Positions 1 through 8,332 of a stretch of 62,349 nt of DNA are shown here, piece after piece. How positions within the stretch are numbered: the stretch's first letter is position 1; the number at the start of each line of letters is the position of its first letter. The position numbers and the translations under genes are program-made. The DNA comes from a virus. The stretch spans positions 1 through 62,349 of the IMG/VR virus record IMGVR_UViG_3300028388_005459; one strand, 5' to 3'. Below the pieces are notes generated by a model. That model did not search any database. It was given only the letters and a program-made list of their open reading frames with translations, and was not told where the DNA came from.

Positions 1-819
1 GCGAGAGGGCTTTTCGTCTTCATCTTCCCGCTCTCGTGATCGAGAGCGAGAGGGCTTCTCGTCTTCGTCGCCGTCTTCCTTGTCGCCGGCAGCTTCGCCC
101 TCGAAAAGCGCCTTGACGTATTCGTAAGTGGGCTCCTTGACCATTTCGTCCAAAGGAAAAGCAGAGTCCATTTGCTCTTCTGTCGGGCCATCCCAATCAA
201 GGCAAGTGAAAGACTTGAACCGCAGAAATTTGGAGCCTCTGAAAGAGTCCTCCTCTGCGCGAAACTTGATCCCCACGTCCGTGATCGAGTCTTCGCCACT
301 TGCTTTCGCTTCTCCCCACGCCTCTTGCTCAAAAAAGGAATGGTTTGCGCCGAAGATCAAAATTTCTGGCTTTTTGGCCTCAAGATCAATCACGTTATAG
401 TAGACCATCGGGTTCGGGGCTGGGAAAAGACTTTTTGCCTCTTCGCGAGGCAGTGTGCTTGCGTATTCGCAGATCGGGCACGCTTTGCCAAAAGTTTTCG
501 CGCGACAAACAACACGATCACGATTTACGCCAACGTCTCGATGGAAAAACACGTGGACCTTATACCACCACTCGCCCTTCTCGAAGCTTTCCCCTTCGTC
601 GCTGTAGGCGCCGTCAATAAGGCGCCCAGAGATTTGGAACGGGATAATCGCGATTTTGTAACGAGTGTCCTTCTCGACATTGAGGAACTTGACGTCCTTT
701 TGATCAGTGAGAGAAAGGTAACGGCTTCCGCCTCCGCGTGAGACCGCGTCCTTTTCTCGTCTTTGACGCTCCCGCATGCCTTTCAACCGATCTTTCGCGC
801 TTTGCTGTTTCCTTGCCAT
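1..819 (-). CDS. gp32-like ssDNA-binding protein, N-terminal part
   Basis: This fragment probably coats single-stranded DNA during replication and recombination. The start at 819 follows AAGGAGATTTTT. It encodes 273 residues open to the window edge, with a basic N-terminus and a CPIC motif (C114, C117) resembling the zinc knuckle of phage gp32-type proteins. It ends in an acidic, Ser/Arg-punctuated linker (EDEDEKPSR repeated). The rest of the gene is at the right end (61962-62349), where the same kind of acidic linker continues into a Cys-rich tail. The two pieces join one base out of frame, so some repeat sequence is probably missing at the junction. Neighbouring RecA, UvsY-like and replisome genes fit the role. 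The family call is recognised by pattern and not by a search. Confidence 0.7.
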   Translation of the reverse strand, partial: MARKQQSAKDRLKGMRERQRREKDAVSRGGGSRYLSLTDQKDVKFLNVEKDTRYKIAIIPFQISGRLIDGAYSDEGESFEKGEWWYKVHVFFHRDVGVNRDRVVCRAKTFGKACPICEYASTLPREEAKSLFPAPNPMVYYNVIDLEAKKPEILIFGANHSFFEQEAWGEAKASGEDSITDVGIKFRAEEDSFRGSKFLRFKSFTCLDWDGPTEEQMDSAFPLDEMVKEPTYEYVKALFEGEAAGDKEDGDEDEKPSRSRSREREDEDEKPSR

Positions 820-842
820 AAAAATCTCCTTGTGTTTGGTTG

Positions 843-1022
843 TTAATGTTTCGACAGTTCGCGATTTTCAAGGACAGATTCAAACGCGACAGCTTTCACT
901 TTATGCGTGGTGCCATCAAACGTTTTGTCCTCGTCCCAATAAACGCGAACGTTTTGGATTACAATGCCCGTTTCATCGCAAACTTGCTGAACTGCTTTCA
1001 ACAAGTGTAAATGCGAATTCAT
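843..1022 (-). CDS. small hypothetical protein, 59 aa
   Basis: The ATG at 1022 follows an excellent site (GGAGGTATCATC), and the frame ends at TAA 843-845. The product begins MNSHLHLLKAVQQV and contains Tyr-Trp-Asp-Glu-Asp in the middle, with no Cys and no membrane segment. I do not recognise it. It sits between the ssDNA-binding protein and a small membrane protein in the replication operon. The strong Shine-Dalgarno sequence and tight packing are the main evidence that it is real. Confidence 0.6.
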   Translation of the reverse strand: MNSHLHLLKAVQQVCDETGIVIQNVRVYWDEDKTFDGTTHKVKAVAFESVLENRELSKH

Positions 1023-1033
1023 GATGATACCTC

Positions 1034-1168
1034 CTAGTGATATTTTTTCTTTTCCTCAAACCAAGATTTGGCAACCGCCTTCGACCACAAACGCAAGAGC
1101 GCATAGGACAAAGGCAAGAAAATCGCTAAGGAAAGAAGGATCAAAAGAAATTGTTCAGCAGGGTTCAT
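1034..1168 (-). CDS. small single-pass membrane protein, 44 aa
   Basis: The ATG at 1168 overlaps the stop of the upstream UvsY-like gene (TAATG) and follows AGAGGGGAAAA. Residues about 7-27 form one hydrophobic helix (FLLILLSLAIFLPLSYALL), followed by a basic, Trp-containing tail ending FEEKKKYH. A short, probably inner-membrane, protein co-translated with recombination genes is unexpected, and no function can be assigned. The gene is too short for usual length cut-offs. Confidence 0.6.
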   Translation of the reverse strand: MNPAEQFLLILLSLAIFLPLSYALLRLWSKAVAKSWFEEKKKYH

Positions 1169-1671
1169 TATTTTCCCCTCTTAAATTTTTCCCTCTGTTT
1201 TTTCTCGCCCTCCTTGACGGCGAGTTTGCGATTTTCAAAGCGTCGCCCGGGCTCTACGTCGACAGCCTCCGCAGGTCCGGCCCAAAATTGGCTCCTTAGA
1301 AGATCAACGGCGCCTTGCAACCCGGTTTTCTTTCTTCTCATAGCCTCCGTGAGTGCTTGAGCGTCGAGAAGCGCGCGACGCGCCTTGATTAATCGCTCTT
1401 GCCTTTCCTGGACCTCGTCGGAAGAGACAATGGCAGCGCTCACCGTCGATTCGGTCACTTTCACCAGATTGTATTCGCCGGGACGCTCGCGGATGTCAAG
1501 CTCGACTTTCGCCTTTGCGAGATCAAGCGCGGCCTTCGCCTTGTCGTATTTTTCTTGATGGGCGGCTTCGTCTTTGGCATAGTGGTAAAATTGCTGCGCG
1601 TAATTGAAACAGTCTTCATGCAGTGTCCAAGGGTCAATTCCGATGTCTCTTTTAAAATCGTGCTCACTCAT
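1168..1671 (-). CDS. UvsY-like recombination mediator
   Basis: This 167-residue protein probably helps load the RecA/UvsX recombinase onto ssDNA covered by the ssDNA-binding protein. The start is MSEHDFKRD at 1671 after AAAGGAGAATGAC. An in-frame upstream start at 1701 has no ribosome site. The layout resembles T4-type UvsY: an N-terminal acidic Leu/His segment, a long Lys/Ala-rich amphipathic helix (about residues 25-65), a second helix, and a conserved-looking end near a Gln-Phe-Trp. UvsX and the ssDNA-binding protein are encoded nearby. Similarity is by secondary-structure pattern and context, and a generic coiled-coil protein cannot be excluded. Confidence 0.5.
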   Translation of the reverse strand: MSEHDFKRDIGIDPWTLHEDCFNYAQQFYHYAKDEAAHQEKYDKAKAALDLAKAKVELDIRERPGEYNLVKVTESTVSAAIVSSDEVQERQERLIKARRALLDAQALTEAMRRKKTGLQGAVDLLRSQFWAGPAEAVDVEPGRRFENRKLAVKEGEKKQREKFKRGK

Positions 1672-1690
1672 GTCATTCTCCTTTAATCGT

Positions 1691-1717
1691 GTTATAGCCA
1701 AAAATTAAAAAAATCAA
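1691..1717 (-). promoter_or_regulatory. early promoter, TGGCTATAAC core
   Basis: The -10 element TATAAC occupies 1691-1696 and is preceded by TGGC, directly upstream of the UvsY-like gene. The region for the -35 is T-rich (TTGATT at 15 bp or TTTTGA at 17 bp). The same TGGCTATAAY core recurs before several minus-strand genes. Confidence 0.55.
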
Positions 1718-2658
1718 AAGGGGATTTGTTCGTCTTCAAGCGCTCGACGACAGCAAACAACAAGCCGATCTTTTGCCATGTCGAAAAAAGACGTTTCAGA
1801 GAAAACTTCCAAAACAATCTGCGCTTGCATGGACGGGTTGTCGTCTTTGAGAAGAACCGCGCGCATATATCCGCAGACAGCATTTTGAATACTTTTGGGG
1901 TCCTCTTTTTTCAACAGGTCCCGCACGAGAACGCGAACTTTTCCCCAGCTCTCTTTTCCAAGCAAAGCTCGACATAGATTGATTATTTCGGGAAGTTCGT
2001 CGAGAGTGTCGAATTTGTGGGTTATCATTTCGCGCTTGCTCATCCCGACGATATCGTTCAAAAGGACGAGCAACGTTCGCGGAGTCCCGTCCGCCGCATC
2101 AACGGCGCGTTTTATCGTCTTTTGTGGGATATCAATTTTCGCCTTCTCAGCCACAGAGCTTGCAAGATTTTCAAGATCCTTATCGTCGAGTTGAGATACT
2201 CGATATGTTTGGGCTCGATCTCGAAAGGTGGGCAAGAGCTTTGTTGGCTCTGTAGTGCAGCAGAAAAAGAAAACATGGGGAGGCGTATCTTCGAGACTCT
2301 TCAAAAGAGCATTCTGGAATTCTTTGTTGGTTTGATGGACCTCGTCGAGGATAAACGCCTGATTTCCAGTGTCGCTCAAAAGAGTTCGATATGGGAGGCG
2401 CTCGATCATGTCTCGCGCAGTCCCAATCCCACGATTGTCCGCCATGTCGATTTCAGTTTTGTTGCATTGGAAGGTCTCTGCCATGATTCTGGCAAGCGTC
2501 GTTTTCCCGCAGCCTTTTGGGCCATGAAAGAGATAGACTTGCGGAAGACTCTTCCCTTGCTCATAGCTTTGGATATGTCGCGTCAGAGCTTTGACCGTTG
2601 ACTCATTGCCAAAAACCTCATCAAGAGTTTTCGGCCGGTATTCAGTATGGAGTTTCAT
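1714..2658 (-). CDS. clamp loader AAA+ ATPase (DnaX/RFC-like)
   Basis: The 314-residue ATPase should load the phage sliding clamp (6859-7875) onto primed DNA. It opens with EYRPKTLDEVFGNE, the typical clamp-loader N-terminus. Walker A is GPKGCGKTT (residues 46-54), Walker B is FILDEVH near residue 105, and CCTTEP precedes a sensor-1 region. The C-terminal third is helical and less conserved, as expected for the collar domain. There is only one such gene and no separate delta subunit, so it may form a homo-oligomer or borrow host subunits. The ATG overlaps the upstream stop (TAATG). Confidence 0.85.
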   Translation of the reverse strand: MKLHTEYRPKTLDEVFGNESTVKALTRHIQSYEQGKSLPQVYLFHGPKGCGKTTLARIMAETFQCNKTEIDMADNRGIGTARDMIERLPYRTLLSDTGNQAFILDEVHQTNKEFQNALLKSLEDTPPHVFFFCCTTEPTKLLPTFRDRAQTYRVSQLDDKDLENLASSVAEKAKIDIPQKTIKRAVDAADGTPRTLLVLLNDIVGMSKREMITHKFDTLDELPEIINLCRALLGKESWGKVRVLVRDLLKKEDPKSIQNAVCGYMRAVLLKDDNPSMQAQIVLEVFSETSFFDMAKDRLVVCCRRALEDEQIPF

Positions 2659-3491
2659 TATACCCCTCCATTTTCTTTATTCGCGTTCCAATCTCGAGCC
2701 TTCACTTTAGCCCAAGTCTTCTCGATAGCGCTTTGAAAATGGATGTCGCTATATACGCAATGCCAGGCCAGCAATGCCATGATCGTTCGAACTGCGGTAA
2801 TTTTTTTGGATTCGTGATCATCGGGCCGGATTCCCTGTTCGCTCTTTAAATGCGAATGCGCGAGGCTGCCCGCTGCGATAACAAGCTGGGCGGGCAAATC
2901 GACTCGAGACAAATGGTCAAATTCTCCTGACGAGTCTTCGTCATATTTTGCCTCCAGAGCGTCGGGAGTGTCGCGAATGCAGCCAAAAAAATCGTATCCA
3001 TTGCGATTGCAATAATGGACCAGAAAGATCACGATATCTCCTACAGCGTCGATTTTTTCCTCCCTGTTCTCTTTCATGTCCGCAGAGAACAGTTCTCCAA
3101 TCTCTTCAAAGATGCCGAGCAATGGATGCCACGAAGGAGAATCGGGAAAATTCTTTTTGGCCCACGCCCGGTGCTCGACCTGAAGAGTCGTCATGGTTAA
3201 GCGCTCTGTCTTCACTTTTTCCCTTAGGAGGTTGTCTCCGCAAGAAAAGTCATGGCAACCGTGACAGTTCTGGATGCGGTAGAGTTCGCAAATCGCTTTA
3301 AAACCGCCGCTGAGGACTCTTCGATAATCATCCATCGGGATCGAGATTGTTTCCGGTTCAGAGCGTCCAACGTGGGCTGAGCAAGAGCAGCAAACCACCA
3401 TGCTCTCCACAAGCTCGAAAGTGTCTCCCTTGCAGTGTGGACATTGCATCGTCGCCTTAAACAAAGTTCGTGTTCGTTGTTTTTTCCCCAT
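2658..3491 (-). CDS. MazG-like NTP pyrophosphohydrolase with zinc ribbon
   Basis: The 277-residue protein has an N-terminal zinc ribbon (CPHC near 17-20, CCSC near 34-37) and a second Cys cluster (CHGCHDFSC). These are followed by an all-alpha MazG-type core: EEIGE and, about 13 residues on, EEKIDAVGD, the E-x-x-E and E-x-x-D metal-binding pairs. MazG proteins hydrolyse NTPs or dNTPs, and phage versions are thought to shape nucleotide or alarmone pools. It starts 8 nt after GGAGG and overlaps the clamp-loader start by 1 nt. The zinc module fused to MazG is unusual. Confidence 0.65.
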   Translation of the reverse strand: MGKKQRTRTLFKATMQCPHCKGDTFELVESMVVCCSCSAHVGRSEPETISIPMDDYRRVLSGGFKAICELYRIQNCHGCHDFSCGDNLLREKVKTERLTMTTLQVEHRAWAKKNFPDSPSWHPLLGIFEEIGELFSADMKENREEKIDAVGDIVIFLVHYCNRNGYDFFGCIRDTPDALEAKYDEDSSGEFDHLSRVDLPAQLVIAAGSLAHSHLKSEQGIRPDDHESKKITAVRTIMALLAWHCVYSDIHFQSAIEKTWAKVKARDWNANKENGGV

Positions 3492-3493
3492 CT

Positions 3494-6400
3494 TTAACCC
3501 TCCAACGTTTGAATGAAGTTTTCAACCCCTTCTCGAAAAAGGGGCAGGTTCTTTGTCTCGTTTCTCAATACTGCTGAGGGATGAATCCCCCAACAAACCC
3601 AAGCGTTAAGCCCGCTCAAATATTCTGTGGTTCCACACTTTTTCATGATGCCCCCTTTCTCTCCAGTCAGCGCCTGAAGAGGCACGTTTCCCAGCGCGAG
3701 AATGATGGGAGTGTCGAGATTCTCGATTTCTTCATCAAGCCAGCGAAAACAAGGGCTGATATGCTCGGGTTTTGGTGTCTTTGTTCGCGAAGGATAACAT
3801 CGGCAGGTGTTAGCAACATGAAAGTGTCTGCGCGCCCATCCATGGGCTTCGATTTCCTCCCAGAGTTTCTTGCCTGCCGGCCCTTTAAACGCCTTGCCTA
3901 TCTTGTCTTCCATCCGGCCAGGAGCCTCTCCCAAGATCATCGCGTTATAAATCCCCAAGTCAGTCATTATTGGCTTTCGACACTCCTCCCTCAAATCGCA
4001 CCGTTCACAAGACACCATATTGGCTCTGTAACGCCTCCTTTTTAAGGCCGGGGGTTCGATAGGGGCGGAGTCGGGAAAAGCGAAATCGAACAAGTCCCGC
4101 GCTTTCTGCGGGAGATTTCCTTCAGGATCAAACGCGTTTACTTCCAGCAGAATCTCCCGGACCTTTTTGTTTTTAATCTCTGCGCTCTTGTCGTCCTTGA
4201 AAAACCCTGCCCGCTTCGCTTGCTTAGAGACTACGCATTGGCTTGCTGTTGACTCTCCAATGCCTTTGATTTCGATGAATGGACAGACAAGCGTGTTGTC
4301 TTCAGCAGACCAAGCGAAGGGAGATGAGCGCCCAACTTTGGGCGGGAGAATCGAGAGCCCAAGCCTGCCGGCCTCTTTTAAAAGCTCGTCCTTTTGCGAT
4401 TCTCTTCCATAGCTGAGCGACGCGCAAATAAACTCCGTAGGATAATGCAGTTTGAGCCAAGCCGTCCAATAGCCAATAAGCGCGTATTCGACAGAATGCG
4501 CGCGGTTAAAACTGTAATGGGCATGGTTTTTGAGATCGTCCCAAAAGCGCTTCCCTTGCCCCAGTGTGATAAGATCGACGTTCTCCACGCCTTCTAAGAA
4601 CTTTTCTTTGTATGGTTCAAGCTCTTTTGGGTCTCGTTTTTTCGCGAGAATCTTTCGGATTTTATCTGCTTCGCTCAACGTCATACCCGCGAGCGTATGG
4701 AGGAATGTCATAACTTGCTCTTGATATACAATTAGGCCCAGAGTATCGCACGTAATCCTGTTATATTCTTCAGTCTCTCCATCCCAGCTTGCGCCGTGTC
4801 GTCTCTCAACATATTGCTCTGTTATCCCGCTATCTGCCGGACCTGGGCGGACAAGCGCGATTGCCGCAGCCATATCTTCGAAGTTTCGAGGCTTCAATTC
4901 TTGGGCAAGTTTCGTCATTGCCCAAGTTCCCCATTGAAAGACGCCAACAGTGTTTCCCTCGCTGAGCATGTCGAAAACGCGCATGTCGTTCAAAGGGAAA
5001 TGATTTGGCGCGTCTTTTGTAGAGCTTAGGCAAGGCGTGAGTTCTTCATTTTCCTCTCCTATTTTTCCAAAAAAGAAGGCATCGCTTTCAGGATGCCAAA
5101 AGAATCCTTCCCCGTGATTTCCCTCGATCAGTTCGAGACAAGCCGAAATTACGGAAAGAGTATTCAATCCCAGAATGTCAAGTTTAATCAACCCCATAAA
5201 TTCGGAATCTTCCATGTCCCAATTTATGAGAATCTCGTTTTTACGGCGACAGAGAACGCCCTTGCCAGTGTCTTCAATTTTTTCTGGAGATACGATTACT
5301 GCCGCGGCATGTTGACTCGCGTGGCGGATTTTTCCTTCCAGAACTGCGGCATGGCGAACGACGCGAGGCCATTTTTTGCGAAAGCTCTTTCCTTCTCCAT
5401 TCGCGTGATCTTCAACCGTCGTTCCCTTGTTGTCGTCCGTATATTCAATGCCTTTCGCGAATTCATCAACCTCGTCCAAAGGAACGTCGAACACGCGCGC
5501 AACGTCCCGAATAACCGCCTTCCCTTTCATTCGTCCAAATGTCGAGACGCCAGCCACGCATCCCTCTCCATAAGTCGATTCGAGATATTTTTTGACCAAG
5601 TCGCGCTTTCTGTCCTCTACGTCAATGTCGATATCTGGCCAATCAACTCGATCCGCTGAAATAAATCGCTCGAAAACAAGCCCATAACGAAGAGGGTCCA
5701 CTTGTGTAATCCCGAGACAGTATGCAACAAGAGAGCCGCCGACAGAACCCCGCCCTGGGCCAACTCGAATATTGTTCCGCCCGCACCATTCAATAAGATC
5801 AAGGACGATTAAGAAATATCGAGCGAACCCCTTTTCCTCTATAATTTTTAGTTCATGCTTTATCTGTCGGACATAATCGTCCTGTCCCATTTCATTGGGC
5901 AAGACATTTTCGAGCCCCTCCCAAACCTTTGTCTCGAGCTCCATTTGATCGACAGTCTGGACAGACTCGCTTGCCCAGCCTTTTGAATCGTGTTGAATCT
6001 TTCTTTTTATTGGAGGGGAAGGAAGAGAAATTGTCTGCTGTTTCAGTTCAAATTCTTCACAAGATTTCGCCACTTTTATCGTATTTCGCAATGCGCCTAA
6101 ATATTCGCTCTTGCCCCAAAAGCCTTGATCTTCAAAGGCGTCAACCATTTCCTTGTAGGATCGCAAATGGAGGCCGTGACATTGAAAGCGAAATCGCTCA
6201 GGATCTTTCCATCTCGCCTTCGTTTGAATGGCCATCAAAACCTCTTGACTTTCCCAATCCTCTTCAAGAATATAATGGCAGTCATTCGTCGCGAGCAAGG
6301 GCGCAAATTGCTTGACCTCATCGACCATCTTATTCACGATTTCTTGTGTCTCGAATTTGTGGGGCATAATTTCGAGATATGTAGGAATATTCGCGTCTAT

Positions 6401-6862
6401 CATTTCAAGGAAAAGGTCTGAAACGTCTTCAGACGCCCGAAGGAAAGTAGACGCGCAAGCAGTCCCGAAAATTAAGCCAGAGCTATGCTTGATATGTTCG
6501 CGAAGCATGGCCGCATCGATTCTTGGCTTATAATAAAAGCCTTCGAGATTCGCCTTTGAAAGCATCCGGCAGAGACTTTTCCATCCCTCTTCATTTTGGA
6601 CCCAAATCGTTACGTGCCCGCGAAATTCTTTTTGCTTATCGAAGCGATTGGATATTATATAGCTCTCGCAGCCAAAGATGGGGATGATCTCGTGTTCTTT
6701 ACAGGCCCTTTGAAAGCGAATATGCCCATCAATATTTCCATGATCCGTGCAGCCAAGATACTTGAAGCCAAGTTCTTGTGCGCGCTGCGCATATTCTTTT
6801 GCCGTCCCAAGCCCGTCCAAGAGCGAGTATTCTGTATGAAGATGGAGATGGCAGAAATTCAT
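3494..6862 (-). CDS. dnaE: DNA polymerase III alpha fused to family 4 UDG
   Basis: This 1122-residue replicative polymerase carries a C-terminal uracil-DNA glycosylase domain. Residues 1-250 are a PHP domain (HLHLHTEYSLLDG; CTDHGNIDG). The C-family palm has GPGRGSVGGS, PDIDID (D410, D412) and a third Asp in IKLDILG (D562). A finger and helix-hairpin-helix region follows. From about residue 945 comes a UDG of the [4Fe-4S] type: C952-x2-C955, GEAPG at 978-982, C1022 and C1038 (16 apart, the spacing of the family's iron-sulfur ligands) and a final HPSAVLRN motif. The polymerase is shorter than the roughly 1160-residue bacterial DnaE before the UDG is counted. It starts at 6862, overlapping the clamp stop (ATGA) after AAAGG. 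Confidence 0.9.
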   Translation of the reverse strand: MNFCHLHLHTEYSLLDGLGTAKEYAQRAQELGFKYLGCTDHGNIDGHIRFQRACKEHEIIPIFGCESYIISNRFDKQKEFRGHVTIWVQNEEGWKSLCRMLSKANLEGFYYKPRIDAAMLREHIKHSSGLIFGTACASTFLRASEDVSDLFLEMIDANIPTYLEIMPHKFETQEIVNKMVDEVKQFAPLLATNDCHYILEEDWESQEVLMAIQTKARWKDPERFRFQCHGLHLRSYKEMVDAFEDQGFWGKSEYLGALRNTIKVAKSCEEFELKQQTISLPSPPIKRKIQHDSKGWASESVQTVDQMELETKVWEGLENVLPNEMGQDDYVRQIKHELKIIEEKGFARYFLIVLDLIEWCGRNNIRVGPGRGSVGGSLVAYCLGITQVDPLRYGLVFERFISADRVDWPDIDIDVEDRKRDLVKKYLESTYGEGCVAGVSTFGRMKGKAVIRDVARVFDVPLDEVDEFAKGIEYTDDNKGTTVEDHANGEGKSFRKKWPRVVRHAAVLEGKIRHASQHAAAVIVSPEKIEDTGKGVLCRRKNEILINWDMEDSEFMGLIKLDILGLNTLSVISACLELIEGNHGEGFFWHPESDAFFFGKIGEENEELTPCLSSTKDAPNHFPLNDMRVFDMLSEGNTVGVFQWGTWAMTKLAQELKPRNFEDMAAAIALVRPGPADSGITEQYVERRHGASWDGETEEYNRITCDTLGLIVYQEQVMTFLHTLAGMTLSEADKIRKILAKKRDPKELEPYKEKFLEGVENVDLITLGQGKRFWDDLKNHAHYSFNRAHSVEYALIGYWTAWLKLHYPTEFICASLSYGRESQKDELLKEAGRLGLSILPPKVGRSSPFAWSAEDNTLVCPFIEIKGIGESTASQCVVSKQAKRAGFFKDDKSAEIKNKKVREILLEVNAFDPEGNLPQKARDLFDFAFPDSAPIEPPALKRRRYRANMVSCERCDLREECRKPIMTDLGIYNAMILGEAPGRMEDKIGKAFKGPAGKKLWEEIEAHGWARRHFHVANTCRCYPSRTKTPKPEHISPCFRWLDEEIENLDTPIILALGNVPLQALTGEKGGIMKKCGTTEYLSGLNAWVCWGIHPSAVLRNETKNLPLFREGVENFIQTLEG

Positions 6863-7875
6863 TTTTTTACCTTTACAACCATAGCCACAACGTGATCCCA
6901 ATTCTCGCCCTTAAGTCGAACAACATCATCCGAAAGGATCATGATCGTTCCCTTTGCAATCGCCTCTGCGAAAAACGAAGGCGAGATCAAAAAGCTAAAG
7001 CTCTCGCCTTTATAGCGCAGAGTCAAGGGCTCCTCAAACCACCCCGCAGCATTTTTTGCAGAGATGACCATTTCATCTTCGACAATTGAGACGGTTACAA
7101 AGTCGTCACTTTCGAAATCCTGCTTGCAGAAAATGGAGGCTCGAGCGAGAACGTCCGACAAGCCTTTTGGCACCACGACCCTCTTGCCTTTTATCTTTAC
7201 AAGGTGACTGATATCGGGATAAGTTGCTTGCAAAATTCGAGACGAAAAGATCGTTTCTTTGTCAGTCAAAAAGTGGACCCAACCCGCGTTCTTTTTGTCT
7301 GCGCTCATGTTTTTGATCTTATATTTTGCAAGCTGTTTCGCTGCTGTTTCCGGAAGCAAGAATTCAAAGGGCATCTTTTCTCCGCGGACTCTTGTCAACC
7401 TTACTCCATCGCATGCTTCGACAATTCCTGATCGAGTAACGTGGACACAAGTTAGCTCTGGACGATTATAATCTTGCCCGCAGGAAAATGAAGTGAAAGC
7501 AAGAGAATTGGAAAAATCTGAGGGCATTTTTTTCCAATTGTCGATATCGCTAAAGTGGTCGACGGGGAGCTTGATTTCTGGATCAAGATTGATTCCCGCC
7601 TTTCCTTTTCCCGCTCGAATTCTTAGTTCATTTCCCTTTGATTCAAACGAGATTTCGTCAGATTTGATTTTCGACAGGAACTGGAACAGAGTATCCGCGC
7701 TTACAGCGCCGTTGACTTTGCAGCCAGGCAGTGGGTGAGAAATCGCGATACGATCATTAAAGGTAATGACTGTTTCGTCAACAAACGCCACGCATGTCGT
7801 CTGTTCCAAAATTTCCTTATTCGCCAAGCCAGGCTTGACGATAGAAAGAGCCTCAACAAGAGCGTCTTTTTTCAT
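6859..7875 (-). CDS. dnaN: DNA polymerase sliding clamp (beta-like)
   Basis: The 338-residue protein has the length and three-repeat pattern of a bacterial beta clamp. It begins MKKDALVEALSIVKPGLA and has segments such as FLSKIKSDEISFESKG and LQATYPDISHLV, which match the clamp fold's repeated strands. It should tether the adjacent polymerase. It overlaps the polymerase start by 4 nt, and its own ATG overlaps the preceding stop by 4 nt, so clamp and polymerase are probably co-translated. Identification rests on pattern plus context. Confidence 0.8.
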   Translation of the reverse strand: MKKDALVEALSIVKPGLANKEILEQTTCVAFVDETVITFNDRIAISHPLPGCKVNGAVSADTLFQFLSKIKSDEISFESKGNELRIRAGKGKAGINLDPEIKLPVDHFSDIDNWKKMPSDFSNSLAFTSFSCGQDYNRPELTCVHVTRSGIVEACDGVRLTRVRGEKMPFEFLLPETAAKQLAKYKIKNMSADKKNAGWVHFLTDKETIFSSRILQATYPDISHLVKIKGKRVVVPKGLSDVLARASIFCKQDFESDDFVTVSIVEDEMVISAKNAAGWFEEPLTLRYKGESFSFLISPSFFAEAIAKGTIMILSDDVVRLKGENWDHVVAMVVKVKK

Positions 7876-8144
7876 CTTTTCGCGTCCTTTCGCTGTTTGT
7901 CCTCAATCTCTCTTTGCGCTTCCCAAAAAATCTTTTTCGCTTCGCCCCGCCCATCACGCTCGTCCATTTGAAGAGCGGGGCGCTGCTTTACGTCGCGAAA
8001 AAAATCCAGCGCCTGGCAAGGAATCGTCTGCGCGATTTTCGCTGGCATATTCTGCAAAACAAACTCCTTGCCACGTGAATTGCGAACGCTGGTTCTCTCT
8101 TGCGAATATCCTCCTGAAGCGTCATTGGCGGCGAAAAGTTTCAT
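7872..8144 (-). CDS. hypothetical protein, 90 aa
   Basis: A start after GGAGGGAGAC gives a 90-residue polar protein that begins MKLFAANDASGGY and ends in a charged helical Lys/Arg/Glu tail. It overlaps the clamp start by 4 nt and the upstream small protein by 4 nt, so it belongs to the same translational chain. I do not recognise a domain. Confidence 0.6.
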   Translation of the reverse strand: MKLFAANDASGGYSQERTSVRNSRGKEFVLQNMPAKIAQTIPCQALDFFRDVKQRPALQMDERDGRGEAKKIFWEAQREIEDKQRKDAKR

Positions 8145-8332
8145 TTTGTCTCCCTCCGTCTTTTCTTGATTTGGACAGCTTTAACCAAATTCTCTGTCCA
8201 TGGGTCTTTATAAAAAAAAGAGCCTAAACGTCGATAAGAGCCCTCGCATTTTTTGAGGGTAAAATTGGCAGCGTCAAGTTCGCTCTTAACATCTTTCATT
8301 TGCGGGAAGTTCCCCGCCAAATAAATTTTCAT
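8141..8332 (-). CDS. small protein next to DpdA, 63 aa
   Basis: The protein begins MKIYLAGNFPQMKD, reminiscent of the first strand and loop of nucleoside 2-deoxyribosyltransferase-like (Rossmann) proteins, then has YRRLGSFFYKD and a basic end. At 63 residues it is too short for a full enzyme fold. It overlaps the dpdA stop by 4 nt (ATGA), so it is translationally coupled to the DNA transglycosylase and may be an accessory to base exchange. That role is inference. Confidence 0.55.
   Translation of the reverse strand: MKIYLAGNFPQMKDVKSELDAANFTLKKCEGSYRRLGSFFYKDPWTENLVKAVQIKKRRRETK

Noticed and set aside
172-741. 189-residue plus-strand frame at left end
   Set aside because: It is opposite the ssDNA-binding gene, whose start, zinc motif and acidic tail are convincing.
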